64,000 bases of DNA from JAWVFM01 sp963823245 (GCA_963823245.1 CAWGKQ010000007.1:124001-188000), one strand, 5' to 3'; counted from the stretch's first letter, positions 32,687 to 41,458 are shown. The notes: a model not told the origin generated them from the letters alone. Numbers and translations: made by a program.

Positions 32687-34483
32687 CTACCCGCGCTCGG
32701 GAGGTCCGAAGCGGCTGCGCGACAGCGGGCGCGCCCCGCCGGAGTGGACGGCCTCGCGCAGCGCCGCCCTGTACCTGCCGGGCCCCCACCGCCTCGCGCG
32801 CAGGACGCGCGCGAGCGCGGCGCGATCGGTCGGGCCATGCTCCTCGAGCGCCTGAGTGATGGCCTCGACCTCGCGGCCAAGCTCCGCGCGCTCGTCGAAC
32901 TCGTCTGGGTAGAGCGGGAAGGGGGAGTAGCCGAAGCGCCCCGGCCCGAGCCTCGCGCGCCTGCGCTCCTCTCGGGTCCGGGCAGGTTCCGGCTCGCGAT
33001 CCTCGGCGCCTTCGACGACCCGCCCGCCGCCCGCGGCGTCCTCCGCCGTGATGGGCGTCGCGATCTCCTCGAGCGGCTTCTGTTCGGCGGATACCCCGAA
33101 CAGGAGCTCGGCCACGCCCCCAACCGCCATCACGGCCGCGCCAATGAAGAACCCGATCGCGAGGGTCGTGGTTTCGCCACTCGCGATCAGGTGGCCGAAG
33201 AGGAGCGGGCCGGTGATGCCGCCCGCTGCCGTTCCAACCGCGTAGAAGAACGCGATGGCGAGCGCGCGAGTCTCCATCGGGAAGATCTCGCTCACGGTCA
33301 GGTACGCGGAGCTTGCCCCCGCCGATGCCAGGAAGAAGGTTCCCATCACGAACGCCATGAACGACCACGTCGTAAGCGTGCCGCCGACCAGGATGAGCGC
33401 CAGGACCGCCACCACAGCGGCCGAGCCGAGGTAGGTGATCGTGATCATCGGCTTTCGACCCACGGTGTCGAAGAGCCGCCCCATCGTCAACGGGCCCAGG
33501 AAGTTGGCGATCGCGAACAGCGCGATGTAGTACGGGATCGAGCCCGAGGAAACGCCGAAATAGGTGCCAAGGATCGTTCCCAGGTCGAATGTGACGGCGT
33601 TGTAGAGGAAGGCCTGGCCGACGAAGAGCGCGAGCCCGAGCGCCGTGCGCTTCGGGTAGGCGCTGAAGGCGGTGCGAGCGATCTCGCCGAACGAGATCCG
33701 CTCGCGCTGGCGGACCTCGATCTCTCCCTTCGGCTCGGGAAGCTCCTCGCCGTCGTTCTCCTCGCGAACCTCCACCTCGATCTCGTCGACGATGCGCTCG
33801 GCCTCCTCCTCGCGCCCGTGGATGAAGAGCCAGCGCGGACTCTCCGGCACGTTGCGACGGACGAGGAGGATCGCGAGACCGAGGATCGCGCCGGTGCCGA
33901 ACGCGAGCCGCCAGCCGACGTCGCCGGCGAAGACAGACTCGTTGAGGAAGAAGAGCGCCGCCACTGCCCCGATCGCTGCTCCGACCCAGTAGCTGCCGTT
34001 GATGATCAGGTCGACGCGGCCGCGGACGCGCGCGGGGATCAGCTCGTCAATCGCGGAGTTGATCGCCGCGTACTCGCCGCCGATGCCCGCTCCTGTGAAG
34101 AATCGCGCGATGAAGAAGTACAGGGGCGAGAACGCGAAGGCCGTCGCGACCGTCGCCGCGATGTAGACCAGGAGCGTGATCAGGAACAGCTTCTTGCGGC
34201 CGAAGCGGTCGGTGAGCTGGCCGAAGAAGAGAGCACCGAGGCATGCGCCTCCGACGTAGAAAGCGGCGGCCGTGCCGATCTGGCCCGCGCTGAGCTCGAT
34301 ACCGCTCCCGGCCTCGGCCAGCCGTGCCGCCACGCTCGAGACGATCGTCACCTCGAGGCCGTCCAGGATCCACACCGTTCCGAGTCCGATCACGACGAGC
34401 CAGTGAAAACGCGACCACGGGAGGCGGTCGAGGCGGGCCGGGATCCGCGTCCTGATCGTGTCCGTGGCCGTCGCCGCCGTCAT
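32687..34483 (-). CDS. MFS sugar-porter-like transporter with C-terminal extension
   Basis: The 598-aa protein is an MFS carrier of the sugar/organic acid porter type: LGTVWILDGLEVTIV in helix 1, GQLTDRFGRKKLF (motif A), GIGGEYAAINSAIDE and PESPRWL in the central loop, and GRLFDTVGRKPM in the second half. It has 12 helices. About 100 extra residues after the last helix include an acidic linker and EVEAITQALEEHGPTDRAAL plus VLRARRWGPGRYRAALREAV, which read like a small winged-helix pair. The ATG at 34483 is used. Substrate unknown. Confidence 0.87.
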   Translation of the reverse strand: MTAATATDTIRTRIPARLDRLPWSRFHWLVVIGLGTVWILDGLEVTIVSSVAARLAEAGSGIELSAGQIGTAAAFYVGGACLGALFFGQLTDRFGRKKLFLITLLVYIAATVATAFAFSPLYFFIARFFTGAGIGGEYAAINSAIDELIPARVRGRVDLIINGSYWVGAAIGAVAALFFLNESVFAGDVGWRLAFGTGAILGLAILLVRRNVPESPRWLFIHGREEEAERIVDEIEVEVREENDGEELPEPKGEIEVRQRERISFGEIARTAFSAYPKRTALGLALFVGQAFLYNAVTFDLGTILGTYFGVSSGSIPYYIALFAIANFLGPLTMGRLFDTVGRKPMITITYLGSAAVVAVLALILVGGTLTTWSFMAFVMGTFFLASAGASSAYLTVSEIFPMETRALAIAFFYAVGTAAGGITGPLLFGHLIASGETTTLAIGFFIGAAVMAVGGVAELLFGVSAEQKPLEEIATPITAEDAAGGGRVVEGAEDREPEPARTREERRRARLGPGRFGYSPFPLYPDEFDERAELGREVEAITQALEEHGPTDRAALARVLRARRWGPGRYRAALREAVHSGGARPLSRSRFGPPERG

Positions 34484-34566
34484 CGGGTAGGCGCTCCATC
34501 GCTCATGGAGCGCCCAATTCCCGGGCTCAAGGTTTGCGAAACGCCGCGCGCGCGTATGGTCGAGAC

Positions 34567-34803
34567 GTGGTGCGCTGCGCGATCCTCGGACACCGCTACC
34601 GATTCCGGACCGAGAGCGCGACGATGGTCTGGGAGTGCGAGCGCGGCTGCGGTGCGGGCGGGTCCAAGGGGTACGCGACCGCCGCCGACGCGCGGCGCTA
34701 CGCAATGGCGTTCGATGCCGATCCCTCTGATGCCGGAGCGCGGCGGCCCATGCTGGGGGTCCTGCCGCTGTGGCTCGCACGCCGACTGAAACGGCGCCGA
34801 TGA
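34567..34803 (+). CDS. Small zinc-ribbon-like hypothetical protein
   Basis: The 78-aa product has VRCAILGHRYRFR, TMVWECERGCGAGGSKGYAT and a basic tail (WLARRLKRRR). The Cys-x3-Cys in CERGC and an upstream Cys/His pair could bind a metal, as in short actinobacterial proteins of the same pattern. The GTG at 34567 is the likely start. The last codons and the stop lie inside a perfect 20-bp inverted repeat (34780-34830). Confidence 0.65.
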   Translation: MVRCAILGHRYRFRTESATMVWECERGCGAGGSKGYATAADARRYAMAFDADPSDAGARRPMLGVLPLWLARRLKRRR

Positions 34804-34830
34804 GCTCTGCCGGCGCCGTTTCAGTCGGCG
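34780..34830. terminator. Perfect 20-bp inverted repeat around a stop codon
   Basis: The arms at 34780-34799 and 34811-34830 are exact reverse complements; the loop of 11 bases contains the TGA of the preceding gene. The first arm encodes the end of the protein. Such a stem is longer than typical terminators and has no U-tract. It probably ends transcription or protects the mRNA end. Confidence 0.6.
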
Positions 34831-34885
34831 GTCGCCGCGGATAGCCCAAAGGGGGACGAATAGACCACGAAGGCAGGAGGTGAGC

Positions 34886-35557
34886 ATGCCCTGGGATGAG
34901 TTGAAGCCGCGCCGGTTCCCGGCGTTCGAGAAGGATCTGGACGGCATCTCCAAGCAGACGATGGAAGACCACTACAAGCTCTACGAGGGCTACGCGAAGA
35001 AGGCGAACGAGTGCCGGAAGCGCCTGAGCGGGTTCGATTACTCGGAGATCGAGGGGAACCAGGTGTTCTCAGACCTCCGGGCGGTTTCAGTCGACTACAC
35101 GTTCGCGCTGCTCGGCTACAAGAACCACGACCTCTACTTCGGCCACCTCGGCGGCGACGGCGGTGAGGCCGACGGGCGCTTCGCCGAGTTGGCGGAGGAG
35201 GAGTTCAACGGCCTCGGCAAGTGGTTCGACGCGGTGAAGAAGGCTGCGAGCGCCGCGCGGGGCTGGGTCATGGTCGGCTACGACCTGAACGACGGCTCGC
35301 TGTTCAACTACATCATGGACACCCAGAATCTCTGGGCCGTCTACAACATGGTCCCAGTGCTCGCGCTCGACGTCTACGAGCACGCGTACGTCCGCGACTT
35401 CGGCGCCACTCCCGACGGGCGCAAGGAGCACGTGGAGGCGTTCTTCCGCAACGTCGACTGGGACCACGTCAATCGCCAGCTCGCGCAGGCGGAGGCGGCG
35501 AAGCAGGGCGCTGACCAAAGCGCCACCGAATCGCCGGAGTTTGCTCCGGCCTCGTAG
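34886..35557 (+). CDS. Fe/Mn superoxide dismutase family protein
   Basis: The 223-aa protein follows the Fe/Mn-SOD fold. The first metal His lies in MEDHYKLYEGY, the second in YKNHDLYFGHLGG, and the last two ligands in the signature DVYEHAYVRDFG (Asp and His). GSLFNYIMDTQN replaces the usual Gln-Trp region. The family converts superoxide to peroxide and oxygen, but some relatives lack activity. AGGAGG lies 5 bases before the ATG at 34886, so the GTG at 34880 is less likely. A good rho-independent terminator follows. Confidence 0.83.
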   Translation: MPWDELKPRRFPAFEKDLDGISKQTMEDHYKLYEGYAKKANECRKRLSGFDYSEIEGNQVFSDLRAVSVDYTFALLGYKNHDLYFGHLGGDGGEADGRFAELAEEEFNGLGKWFDAVKKAASAARGWVMVGYDLNDGSLFNYIMDTQNLWAVYNMVPVLALDVYEHAYVRDFGATPDGRKEHVEAFFRNVDWDHVNRQLAQAEAAKQGADQSATESPEFAPAS

Positions 35558-35577
35558 GGGTACCGGGCAAGTTCCGT

Positions 35578-35607
35578 AGCCCGCCAGCAGGGGCGGGCTC
35601 CGGTTTT
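35578..35607 (+). terminator. Rho-independent terminator after the SOD gene
   Basis: AGCCCGCC pairs with GGCGGGCT around a 6-base loop, followed by CCGGTTTT. Stem plus T-run is the standard intrinsic terminator shape and lies 20 bases after the stop. Confidence 0.75.
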
Positions 35608-35680
35608 CAGAACGAGCAGGGCCGTCCAGGGCGTCGCGCGCGTTCCCCCGAGCGCGGCGTCCTGCGGCTCTCGCTCGTTC

Positions 35681-36175
35681 TTACTGCTGTGCGTCGTGCG
35701 GCGCGCCGACCCGCTTCGACTCCGGCGAGCCGTGCTGGCGCAGGTAGATGGCGAACACCGCGAACGAGCCGACCGCGAGGAACTCCGATTGCCAGTTCTG
35801 GAGCGTTGCCTCCCAGAAGTCGGCGCCGGTGACGTAGCCGCTGTACGAGACGGTTGGTTCGTGGTGTGCTCGCTGGTTCGCGTTGTAGTCCCGCATGCCC
35901 GTGATCGACTGTGCGAACCACGATCCGGAGAAGATCAGCGCCATCATCATCAGCGTGAACTGCAGGTACTCGGACTGCCAGTTCTCCATCACCGCATTGC
36001 CGAACGACGATGAGGTGACGTAGCGCCAGATCGAGATCGCGGGCTCGTGGTGTGCGAGCTGGTCCTGGTTGAACGCGATGTGGCCGGCGATCGCCTGCCC
36101 GGCGAGGGCAGCGAGGAAGATCACGCCGAAGAGCGAGAGCGAGTTCTGTCGGATGAAGCGGCGTATCCCACTCAC
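35681..36175 (-). CDS. DUF6766 membrane protein
   Basis: The 164-aa protein has three hydrophobic segments and two copies of a pattern: 'HHEP..S..RYVTSSSF' then 'ENWQSEYLQF', repeated as 'HHEP..SYSGYVTGADF' then 'QNWQSEFLAV'. This is the DUF6766 layout, a family of unknown function. The internal duplication is clear. The start is a GTG whose first bases overlap the stop of a 25-codon membrane peptide frame. Confidence 0.8.
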   Translation of the reverse strand: MSGIRRFIRQNSLSLFGVIFLAALAGQAIAGHIAFNQDQLAHHEPAISIWRYVTSSSFGNAVMENWQSEYLQFTLMMMALIFSGSWFAQSITGMRDYNANQRAHHEPTVSYSGYVTGADFWEATLQNWQSEFLAVGSFAVFAIYLRQHGSPESKRVGAPHDAQQ

Positions 36176-36249
36176 CGCCCAGCCACGCCGATCGCGATGC
36201 AGTAGGCGAGCCCGAGGACGATGACGCTCGCGTAGAAGACGAACACCAT
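36172..36249 (-). CDS. 25-residue single-helix membrane peptide
   Basis: ATG at 36249 opens a 25-codon frame reading MVFVFYASVIVLGLAYCIAI and on to GVAGR, almost entirely one membrane helix. Its TGA overlaps the GTG of the DUF6766 gene by 4 bases, a hallmark of coupled translation. It could be a tiny partner of that membrane protein. It is short, so it may be only a leader. Confidence 0.45.
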   Translation of the reverse strand: MVFVFYASVIVLGLAYCIAIGVAGR

Positions 36250-36435
36250 CCGCACCTGCGGAACCGTAGAGCCCGCGTCGGCGGCCGCGTATCGTTTGGA
36301 CGCCCTACGGGTACTTAGTGTGACCGGTCGGCCGGAGCGCGCCAATCCCGATTCGGCTTCACGCCCGGTTCCAGCCAGCCAAGGCGGCCGGATCTCTTAC
36401 AGAATCGGCTGATTTGCAGGCGATTCGCATTTAGC

Positions 36436-36465
36436 TTGACATCGAACGGTGGTTCGTACTATACT
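36436..36465 (+). promoter_or_regulatory. Housekeeping promoter of the sigma-70 gene
   Basis: TTGACA (36436-36441) and TATACT (36460-36465) are separated by 18 bases, near the consensus for the main sigma factor. The surrounding 60 bases are clearly lower in GC than the rest of the window. Transcription would begin near 36472, with AAGGAGG before the ATG at 36502. Confidence 0.8.
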
Positions 36466-36501
36466 TTCTGAAGCTCTAGGAACCCGTTAAGGAGGCCCCG
36501 G

Positions 36502-37452
36502 ATGGACCGAGGCAGGAGCGCTGACGCACAGCGCGCTGACACGGGTCGCCTCCGCGGAGAGCACACAGCCGAATTGCGCTCGGCGCGCCAGGCGGCGCGA
36601 CGTGGCGAGGCTCACGTCTCCGCGGCGACCCCCACGACAACTGAAAGCTTCCAGCTCTTCCTGAACCAGGCGAGTCGTTACCCCTTGCTCACTCGCGAGG
36701 AGGAGGTCGAGCTGGCGCAGCGCATCGAGCGCGGCGACCTCGAGGCCAAGGAGCGTCTCATCAACTCCAACCTCCGCCTGGTCGTCAAGTTTGCCCTGCG
36801 CTACGCCGGCCATGGCCTCTCGCGCGAGGACCTCGTGCAGGAGGCGATGCTGGGGTTGATCCGCGCCGCCGAGAAATTCGATTGGCGTCGCGGCTACAAG
36901 TTCTCGACCTACGCGGTGCTGTGGATCAAGCAGGCCGTGCAGCGAGGCTTGGACAACACCGGCCGCGGTGTGCGGATTCCCGCGCACATCGCCCAGCGCG
37001 AGCGCAACGTCGCCCGCGCCGAGGCGGATCTGCGGGCGAAGCTGGATCGCGACCCGACCGACGAGGAAGTCGCCGAGCACGCGAAGCTGCCGCTCGATGA
37101 GGTGCTGGCTGTCCGCGACCTGACCAGGGTCACGACCAGCCTCGACGCCCCGATCGGCGACGGCGACACGAGCCTCGGCGAGCTCCACGCGGAGAGCGCG
37201 ACGAACCTCGAGGACGAGGTTCTCGAGCGTGAGCAGGAGGACACCGTCGCCGCGGCGCTATCGAAGCTCACCGACGAGGAGCGTTCGGTGATCGAGGCCC
37301 GCTTCGGTACGGGTGGGCGTGAGGCGCACTCGGTCCGCGACACCGCCCGCAAGCTCGGCCTTACGCAGAGCTCCACCCGTGAGCTCGAGGAGCGGGCGCT
37401 GGCGCGCCTCGCTCGCGACGGCGCCCTCGCCGCCTTCCGCAGCGCGGCCTAA
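36502..37452 (+). CDS. Sigma-70 family RNA polymerase sigma factor (primary-like)
   Basis: The 316-aa protein has all parts of a group 2 sigma factor: region 1.2 (YPLLTREEEVELAQRIERGD), region 2 (NLRLVVKFALRYAGHGLSRE, then KFSTYAVLWIKQAVQRGLDN), region 3 and region 4 (LTDEERSVIEARFGTGG with a helix-turn-helix near the end). It recruits RNA polymerase to -35/-10 promoters. The first 45 residues are basic and unlike other sigmas. It is preceded by a strong promoter and AAGGAGG. Neighbours suggest a stress role. Confidence 0.92.
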   Translation: MDRGRSADAQRADTGRLRGEHTAELRSARQAARRGEAHVSAATPTTTESFQLFLNQASRYPLLTREEEVELAQRIERGDLEAKERLINSNLRLVVKFALRYAGHGLSREDLVQEAMLGLIRAAEKFDWRRGYKFSTYAVLWIKQAVQRGLDNTGRGVRIPAHIAQRERNVARAEADLRAKLDRDPTDEEVAEHAKLPLDEVLAVRDLTRVTTSLDAPIGDGDTSLGELHAESATNLEDEVLEREQEDTVAAALSKLTDEERSVIEARFGTGGREAHSVRDTARKLGLTQSSTRELEERALARLARDGALAAFRSAA

Positions 37453-37509
37453 CCCGCCGGCGATTTCGCTGACGCGCCCCGGGGGTTCACCGGGGTGCGT
37501 TGGCGCGCC

Positions 37510-38007
37510 CTAGGTGCGTGCCCGAGTGAGGGGGTACGCGTACCAGAGGCCGGCGATCAACAGTCCGGCGAGGATGGTCACGGGCACCGCAGCTGCGGTG
37601 CCGAACAGCAGGTGGGTGACGAGGAAGATCGCGCCCACCATCGCGAACGCGAGAAAGGCGAGGCCGATGAGGATGGCCCGATTCGCGAATGCCACAACCT
37701 CCGCCTTTCGTCCCTGGCGGAACAAGAGCCGGTGGAACGGCGTCGGCGCTATGAGGATGAAGGTTGCAAGGGCGGTGGAGAGCAGGACGACGAGATAGAG
37801 GATCCGCTCGAACTGGGTCATGCGTACGAGGCCCTGGGAAAAGGGGACCGTCAGCAGGAACGCGAACAGCACCTGGACCCCGGGAAGCGCGACGCGCAGC
37901 TCCTGGAGCATCTCGTCGAGGTTGCGGTCGAGCCGCTCGGCTGGGGTCTCGTGTCGCTCCGGCTCGGGGTCGTCCCTGCTGGGGGCGGGATCCTGATCAG
38001 GCGCCAT
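37510..38007 (-). CDS. DUF6328 membrane protein
   Basis: The 165-aa protein has a charged N-terminus (TPAERLDRNLDEMLQELRVA) and then four hydrophobic segments (LFAFLLTVPF, ILYLVVLLSTALATFILI, ANRAILIGLAFLAFAMVGAI, VTILAGLLIAGLWYAY). That is the DUF6328 layout, function unknown. It lies 29 bases downstream of the STAS gene on the same strand, and a GGGTAG element lies 13 bases before its ATG without a clear -35. Confidence 0.8.
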   Translation of the reverse strand: MAPDQDPAPSRDDPEPERHETPAERLDRNLDEMLQELRVALPGVQVLFAFLLTVPFSQGLVRMTQFERILYLVVLLSTALATFILIAPTPFHRLLFRQGRKAEVVAFANRAILIGLAFLAFAMVGAIFLVTHLLFGTAAAVPVTILAGLLIAGLWYAYPLTRART

Positions 38008-38036
38008 CGAGGCTGACTACCCGCCCCGAGGCCCGC

Positions 38037-38426
38037 CTAGGCCACGGACTTCGACAGGGCCGCGAGCGCTTCATCGCGCGTCTGGTGGAGGCCCAGCGCA
38101 CGGTCGATGCCCGTGATCTCGAGGAGCCGGCGCACCTGGGCATCCGGACAGCAGATCTCCAATTGTCCGTCGTCACCATTCCCATTCGCATCCACGAACC
38201 GCGAGTGGGCGTGCACGATGACGCTGAGGCCGGTGGAGTCGATGAAGCTACATTCGCTCAGGTCGATCAGGACCGCGCGCGTCCCGGCCTCGAGCGCCGC
38301 CTCGAGCGGCCCACGGAGCTCGGGCGCGGTGGCATGGTCGAGCTCACCGTTGAGGGTGAACGAACATACGCCCCCCTCGAGCTCCTCGACCTCGACGCGA
38401 AACGGAGCGCTCAACGGCTCTTCCAT
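38037..38426 (-). CDS. STAS-domain anti-anti-sigma factor (RsbV-like)
   Basis: The 129-aa protein has a complete STAS fold: FTLNGELDHATAPELRGPLE, then AVLIDLSECSFIDSTGLSVI with the regulatory Ser in DSTGL, and an HQTRDEALAAL tail. When unphosphorylated it should sequester the RsbW-like kinase encoded at 42124. The PP2C phosphatase at 38794 on the same strand is the natural activator. Together they form a partner-switching set. Confidence 0.88.
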   Translation of the reverse strand: MEEPLSAPFRVEVEELEGGVCSFTLNGELDHATAPELRGPLEAALEAGTRAVLIDLSECSFIDSTGLSVIVHAHSRFVDANGNGDDGQLEICCPDAQVRRLLEITGIDRALGLHQTRDEALAALSKSVA

Positions 38427-38693
38427 GAGGCTGCCACTGCAGCCCGGATGTTACCCCGGACGACCCGCTGATCAGTCGCCGCCGGCCCCGGGCCCGGACT
38501 CGCCGCCGGTTTCCTGCTGCCGGTTCGCGAGTGCCTCCTCGTCGGAGGCGGGATTCCCGATCGGGCCGTGCGACTCGCCCGCCTCGCCCTCCTCCGGAGC
38601 TTCCTCCGGGGGCGCCTCGGACGGCTCCGCCGCTGCGCGCTCGTCTTCGTTGGCTCGGATTCGAACAAGGTCTGGCGGGTATACGCGCTCGCT

Positions 38694-38897
38694 ATGAGAA
38701 CAAGAGCCCCGATCGGGGAGATCGAGCAGCCGCCGGAGTCACCGACCGCGCCGCCGGTTCCCGTGGAGGAGCCGGAGCCCTCTCCCGACCCCGTTACCGA
38801 GCCGGAACCGGACCCCGTGGACGATCCGGTGCCGCCTCCTCCAGATCTGCCCGAGCCCGATCCGCCGCCAGAGCAGGAGGACCCGGCGAGCGCATGA
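38694..38897 (+). CDS. Small proline/glutamate-rich protein (uncertain)
   Basis: The 67-codon frame encodes MRTRAPIGEIEQPPESP and then EPEPDPVDDPVPPPPDLPE-type repeats. It overlaps the end of the phosphatase gene by 104 bases on the opposite strand, and no ribosome site is seen. Its regular Pro/Glu/Asp content may be a by-product of the Arg/Gly codons of the other strand. It is kept only as a candidate. Confidence 0.3.
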   Translation: MRTRAPIGEIEQPPESPTAPPVPVEEPEPSPDPVTEPEPDPVDDPVPPPPDLPEPDPPPEQEDPASA

Positions 38898-41346
38898 TCG
38901 CAACCAGCGCCGCGTCGTCGCCGACCACCTCGCCGGCAAAGGACTGAAGCGCGGCCTCGACTTTCGCCACGGCAGTCTCGGGGCGGCCTGAGTCCGCCAC
39001 CTCGCCGCGCAGTCGGTCCTCGCCGAACATCTCATTCCCCGAGCGCGCGTCCGTGACCCCGTCCGTATAGACGACGAGCTGGTCGCCGGGCTCAAGCTCG
39101 ACGAGCGTTGTCGTCCATCCCGGGTTGGCGAGAGCGCCTAGGAGCGGCCCGGGGACCGCCGCCTCGGTTACCTCGGACCCCCGAACCCGGAGTGGGAGCG
39201 GATGACCGGCCGAGATCGAAGACACCTGGGCCGCGCCATGCGGGGCCTTCTGCAGGACCACCACTGCGGCACTGCACAGCGGCGTGGGATCGCGTTCGCG
39301 AAGGCGACGGTTCAGGGCCGCCAGCGCTTGCAGGGGGTCGGACGTGAGCGCACTGGCCGTATGAAGCGTGTTGCGCGCGAGCGCCGTGAGCGCCGCGGCC
39401 TCGGCTCCGCGCCCGACGACGTCTCCGAGCACGACCATCCACCCGCCCTCGATCTCGGCGACCTCGTAGAAGTCTCCGCCGACCTCGTTGAGCTCCCCGG
39501 CGGGCCGGTACATGGTGGCCACGCGCCAGCCCGGCATCTCCGGAAGCTCCGCGGGCAGCAGGCCGCGCTGCAGCGTGCGGTTGATCTCGATCCGCATCTC
39601 GGCGACGCGCGCATTCTCGGCCGCGAGGCCAGCCCGCCTCCCGAGCTCCACGGCAACCTCGACGTCGTGTTCGTCGAAGTGGCGGGACCCCGCATCGGTG
39701 CCGAACGTCAGGGCACCAACGCGCTTCGCGCCGGCCACCATCGGGACGACGATGGTGGAGCCGGTCCTGTCCTTCGTCACCGCGGGCGCGGCGCCTTGAA
39801 GAACCTGCGCGATCGGTGAATCGGCCTCGCTGTCGACTCCATCGAGATCGCGAAGGTCTCCAGCGATGTCCCCCCGGCTTCGGTGAGCAGCGGCCGCAAT
39901 GTCGATCAAGCCGTCGCCACCCGGGAGGCTCACGGCGCACCAGTCCGCGAACTCGGGCGTGGCGAGGTCGGCCACTCTGCGAAGCGTCTCGGCGTGGTTC
40001 CGTGACGACTGCAGCAGCTCGCCGACCCGAGCGAGCAGCCGTTGCGCGAGCTCGGCCCGCTTGCCCGCGGTGACGTCTTCGATCGTCGTCACGGCGTAGA
40101 GAAGGTTGCCCTCGGGGCCGGTGATCGGCTCGACGACGACGGAGATCCAGCGTTCCTCCCGGGTCTCCCGCACGAAGAGCCGGAACGTTCCTCGCAGCGG
40201 AAGCTGGCCGGCGCGAAGCGCTTCGACGACCAGGTCCTCGTCGGGAAGGCGTCGCCCATCCTCGGCATAGAGCTCATAGCGCGCCACGCGTGCGTCGGCA
40301 TCCGCAGCGAGGACTTCGTCTGCATCGTGCATGCCGATCAGGTCCGCCGCGGCCTGGTTGGCGAAGACGAGCGAGCCATTGGCCTCGTGAACGGTCACGG
40401 CCTCGGGAATCCGGTCCATCACGGCGTCCATGCGCCGCTCGACGCTCTCGAGGTCGCTGAAGAGGCCGGCGTTGTCGAGCGCGAGTGCGAGGCGGCCGCT
40501 CAGGGTCTTGACGAAGATGAGGTCGTCGCGCCCATAGCGCCGCCTCGACCACGCGACCACCACCGTGAGGGTCCCGAGCAGGCGTCGTCGCGCGATCAGG
40601 GGAACGATGATCACCGAGCGCATCCCGAGCGAGCGCATGAACTCGGTGTCCTCGCCGCCGTGGCCGAGCATCTCGACCTGCGCGTCGGTCACCGCCGGCA
40701 GGAACTGGGGCACAGGTGGGATCCCGAACTCCGGGTCGCGAAGCCAGAAGGGCGTCGACGGGTCGCGCGAGCGAAGCGTCGTCTCGATCGCCGGCCAGTC
40801 GGGGCGGCCGCGAACGCGTACCGCAGCGCGCGTGACCTCGCCTTTGTGGATGGCGTCGATAATCGCGATGTCGGCGGCCGCCGGGGCGATGAGTGAGACC
40901 GCGCGGTCGAGCGTGTCGGCCAGGGAGAGCGACCCATCGGCGATGGCGCCGATCCGATCGAGGAGGGTGAGCCTGCCGGTGAAGGCACGCGAGCCCTCGC
41001 GCATCCATGCGGTGAGGATGGCCAGCGCACCCCCGATCACAAGCACTGCGAGACGGATCCAGTACTGGAGGTCGGCGAAGTTGTTGTTCCACTCGGGACT
41101 CACCGCGACGAGCACGAACGCGAGCGCGACGAGGATCGCCGCCGGTGTCAGGCCGCCGACGATTGCGGCCGCGAAGGCGCCGAGCACGTACGAGCCCGGA
41201 ACGGTCACCCTCGTGCCGAGGACCATGTCCGCGACGAGGATCGGGATCAGGATCGCGAGCCCGACCGCAAGACCGAGGCGCAGCTCGCGCCGCGGCGTCC
41301 CCATCACGGTGGCCAGGAAGGGTCTTCTTCCCGTAATGCTGGTCAT
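38794..41346 (-). CDS. Membrane GAF/PAS/GAF-PP2C (SpoIIE/RsbU-type) phosphatase
   Basis: The 850-aa protein has about five N-terminal membrane helices (residues 20-115), a GAF-like domain (about 140-310), a PAS domain (MDRIPEAVTVHEANGSLVFA), a second GAF-like domain, and a C-terminal PP2C phosphatase (GGDFYEVAEIEGGWMVVLGD, ISAGHPLPL, VVYTDGVTDARS, GDDAALVAIM). It should dephosphorylate STAS proteins, turning on the stress sigma factor in response to signals sensed by GAF or PAS. The ATG at 41346 has GGAAGAG upstream. It is divergent from a PfpI-like gene. Confidence 0.9.
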   Translation of the reverse strand: MTSITGRRPFLATVMGTPRRELRLGLAVGLAILIPILVADMVLGTRVTVPGSYVLGAFAAAIVGGLTPAAILVALAFVLVAVSPEWNNNFADLQYWIRLAVLVIGGALAILTAWMREGSRAFTGRLTLLDRIGAIADGSLSLADTLDRAVSLIAPAAADIAIIDAIHKGEVTRAAVRVRGRPDWPAIETTLRSRDPSTPFWLRDPEFGIPPVPQFLPAVTDAQVEMLGHGGEDTEFMRSLGMRSVIIVPLIARRRLLGTLTVVVAWSRRRYGRDDLIFVKTLSGRLALALDNAGLFSDLESVERRMDAVMDRIPEAVTVHEANGSLVFANQAAADLIGMHDADEVLAADADARVARYELYAEDGRRLPDEDLVVEALRAGQLPLRGTFRLFVRETREERWISVVVEPITGPEGNLLYAVTTIEDVTAGKRAELAQRLLARVGELLQSSRNHAETLRRVADLATPEFADWCAVSLPGGDGLIDIAAAAHRSRGDIAGDLRDLDGVDSEADSPIAQVLQGAAPAVTKDRTGSTIVVPMVAGAKRVGALTFGTDAGSRHFDEHDVEVAVELGRRAGLAAENARVAEMRIEINRTLQRGLLPAELPEMPGWRVATMYRPAGELNEVGGDFYEVAEIEGGWMVVLGDVVGRGAEAAALTALARNTLHTASALTSDPLQALAALNRRLRERDPTPLCSAAVVVLQKAPHGAAQVSSISAGHPLPLRVRGSEVTEAAVPGPLLGALANPGWTTTLVELEPGDQLVVYTDGVTDARSGNEMFGEDRLRGEVADSGRPETAVAKVEAALQSFAGEVVGDDAALVAIMRSPGPPALAADRARADLEEAAPDRPRGPVPAR

Positions 41347-41458
41347 CTCTCTTCCCGCACCAACTCTAGGTGACGGACGGGCGACACTCGCTCCTCGCAT
41401 ACGGTGCCGCCGCGCCGGGTAGCCCTCTGCTGAAGACAATCTCGAAGGAGGCATTCAG

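Noticed and set aside
32687..32692. GGGTAG before the Rho-N-like gene as a SigF -10 element
   Set aside because: It is the last Gly codon and stop of the MFS gene on the same strand, and the -35 (GCTT) is poor.
32603..34789. 728-codon plus-strand frame
   Set aside because: Antisense to the sugar-porter MFS gene, dominated by Arg, Asp and Glu.
36294..36312. GTTT and GGGTAC as a stress promoter on the plus strand
   Set aside because: Spacing is only 11 bases and no gene starts within 150 bases.
38411..38668. Arg-rich 85-codon minus-strand frame from a TTG
   Set aside because: Overlaps the STAS start and has shadow-like composition; the acidic frame beside it is more gene-like.
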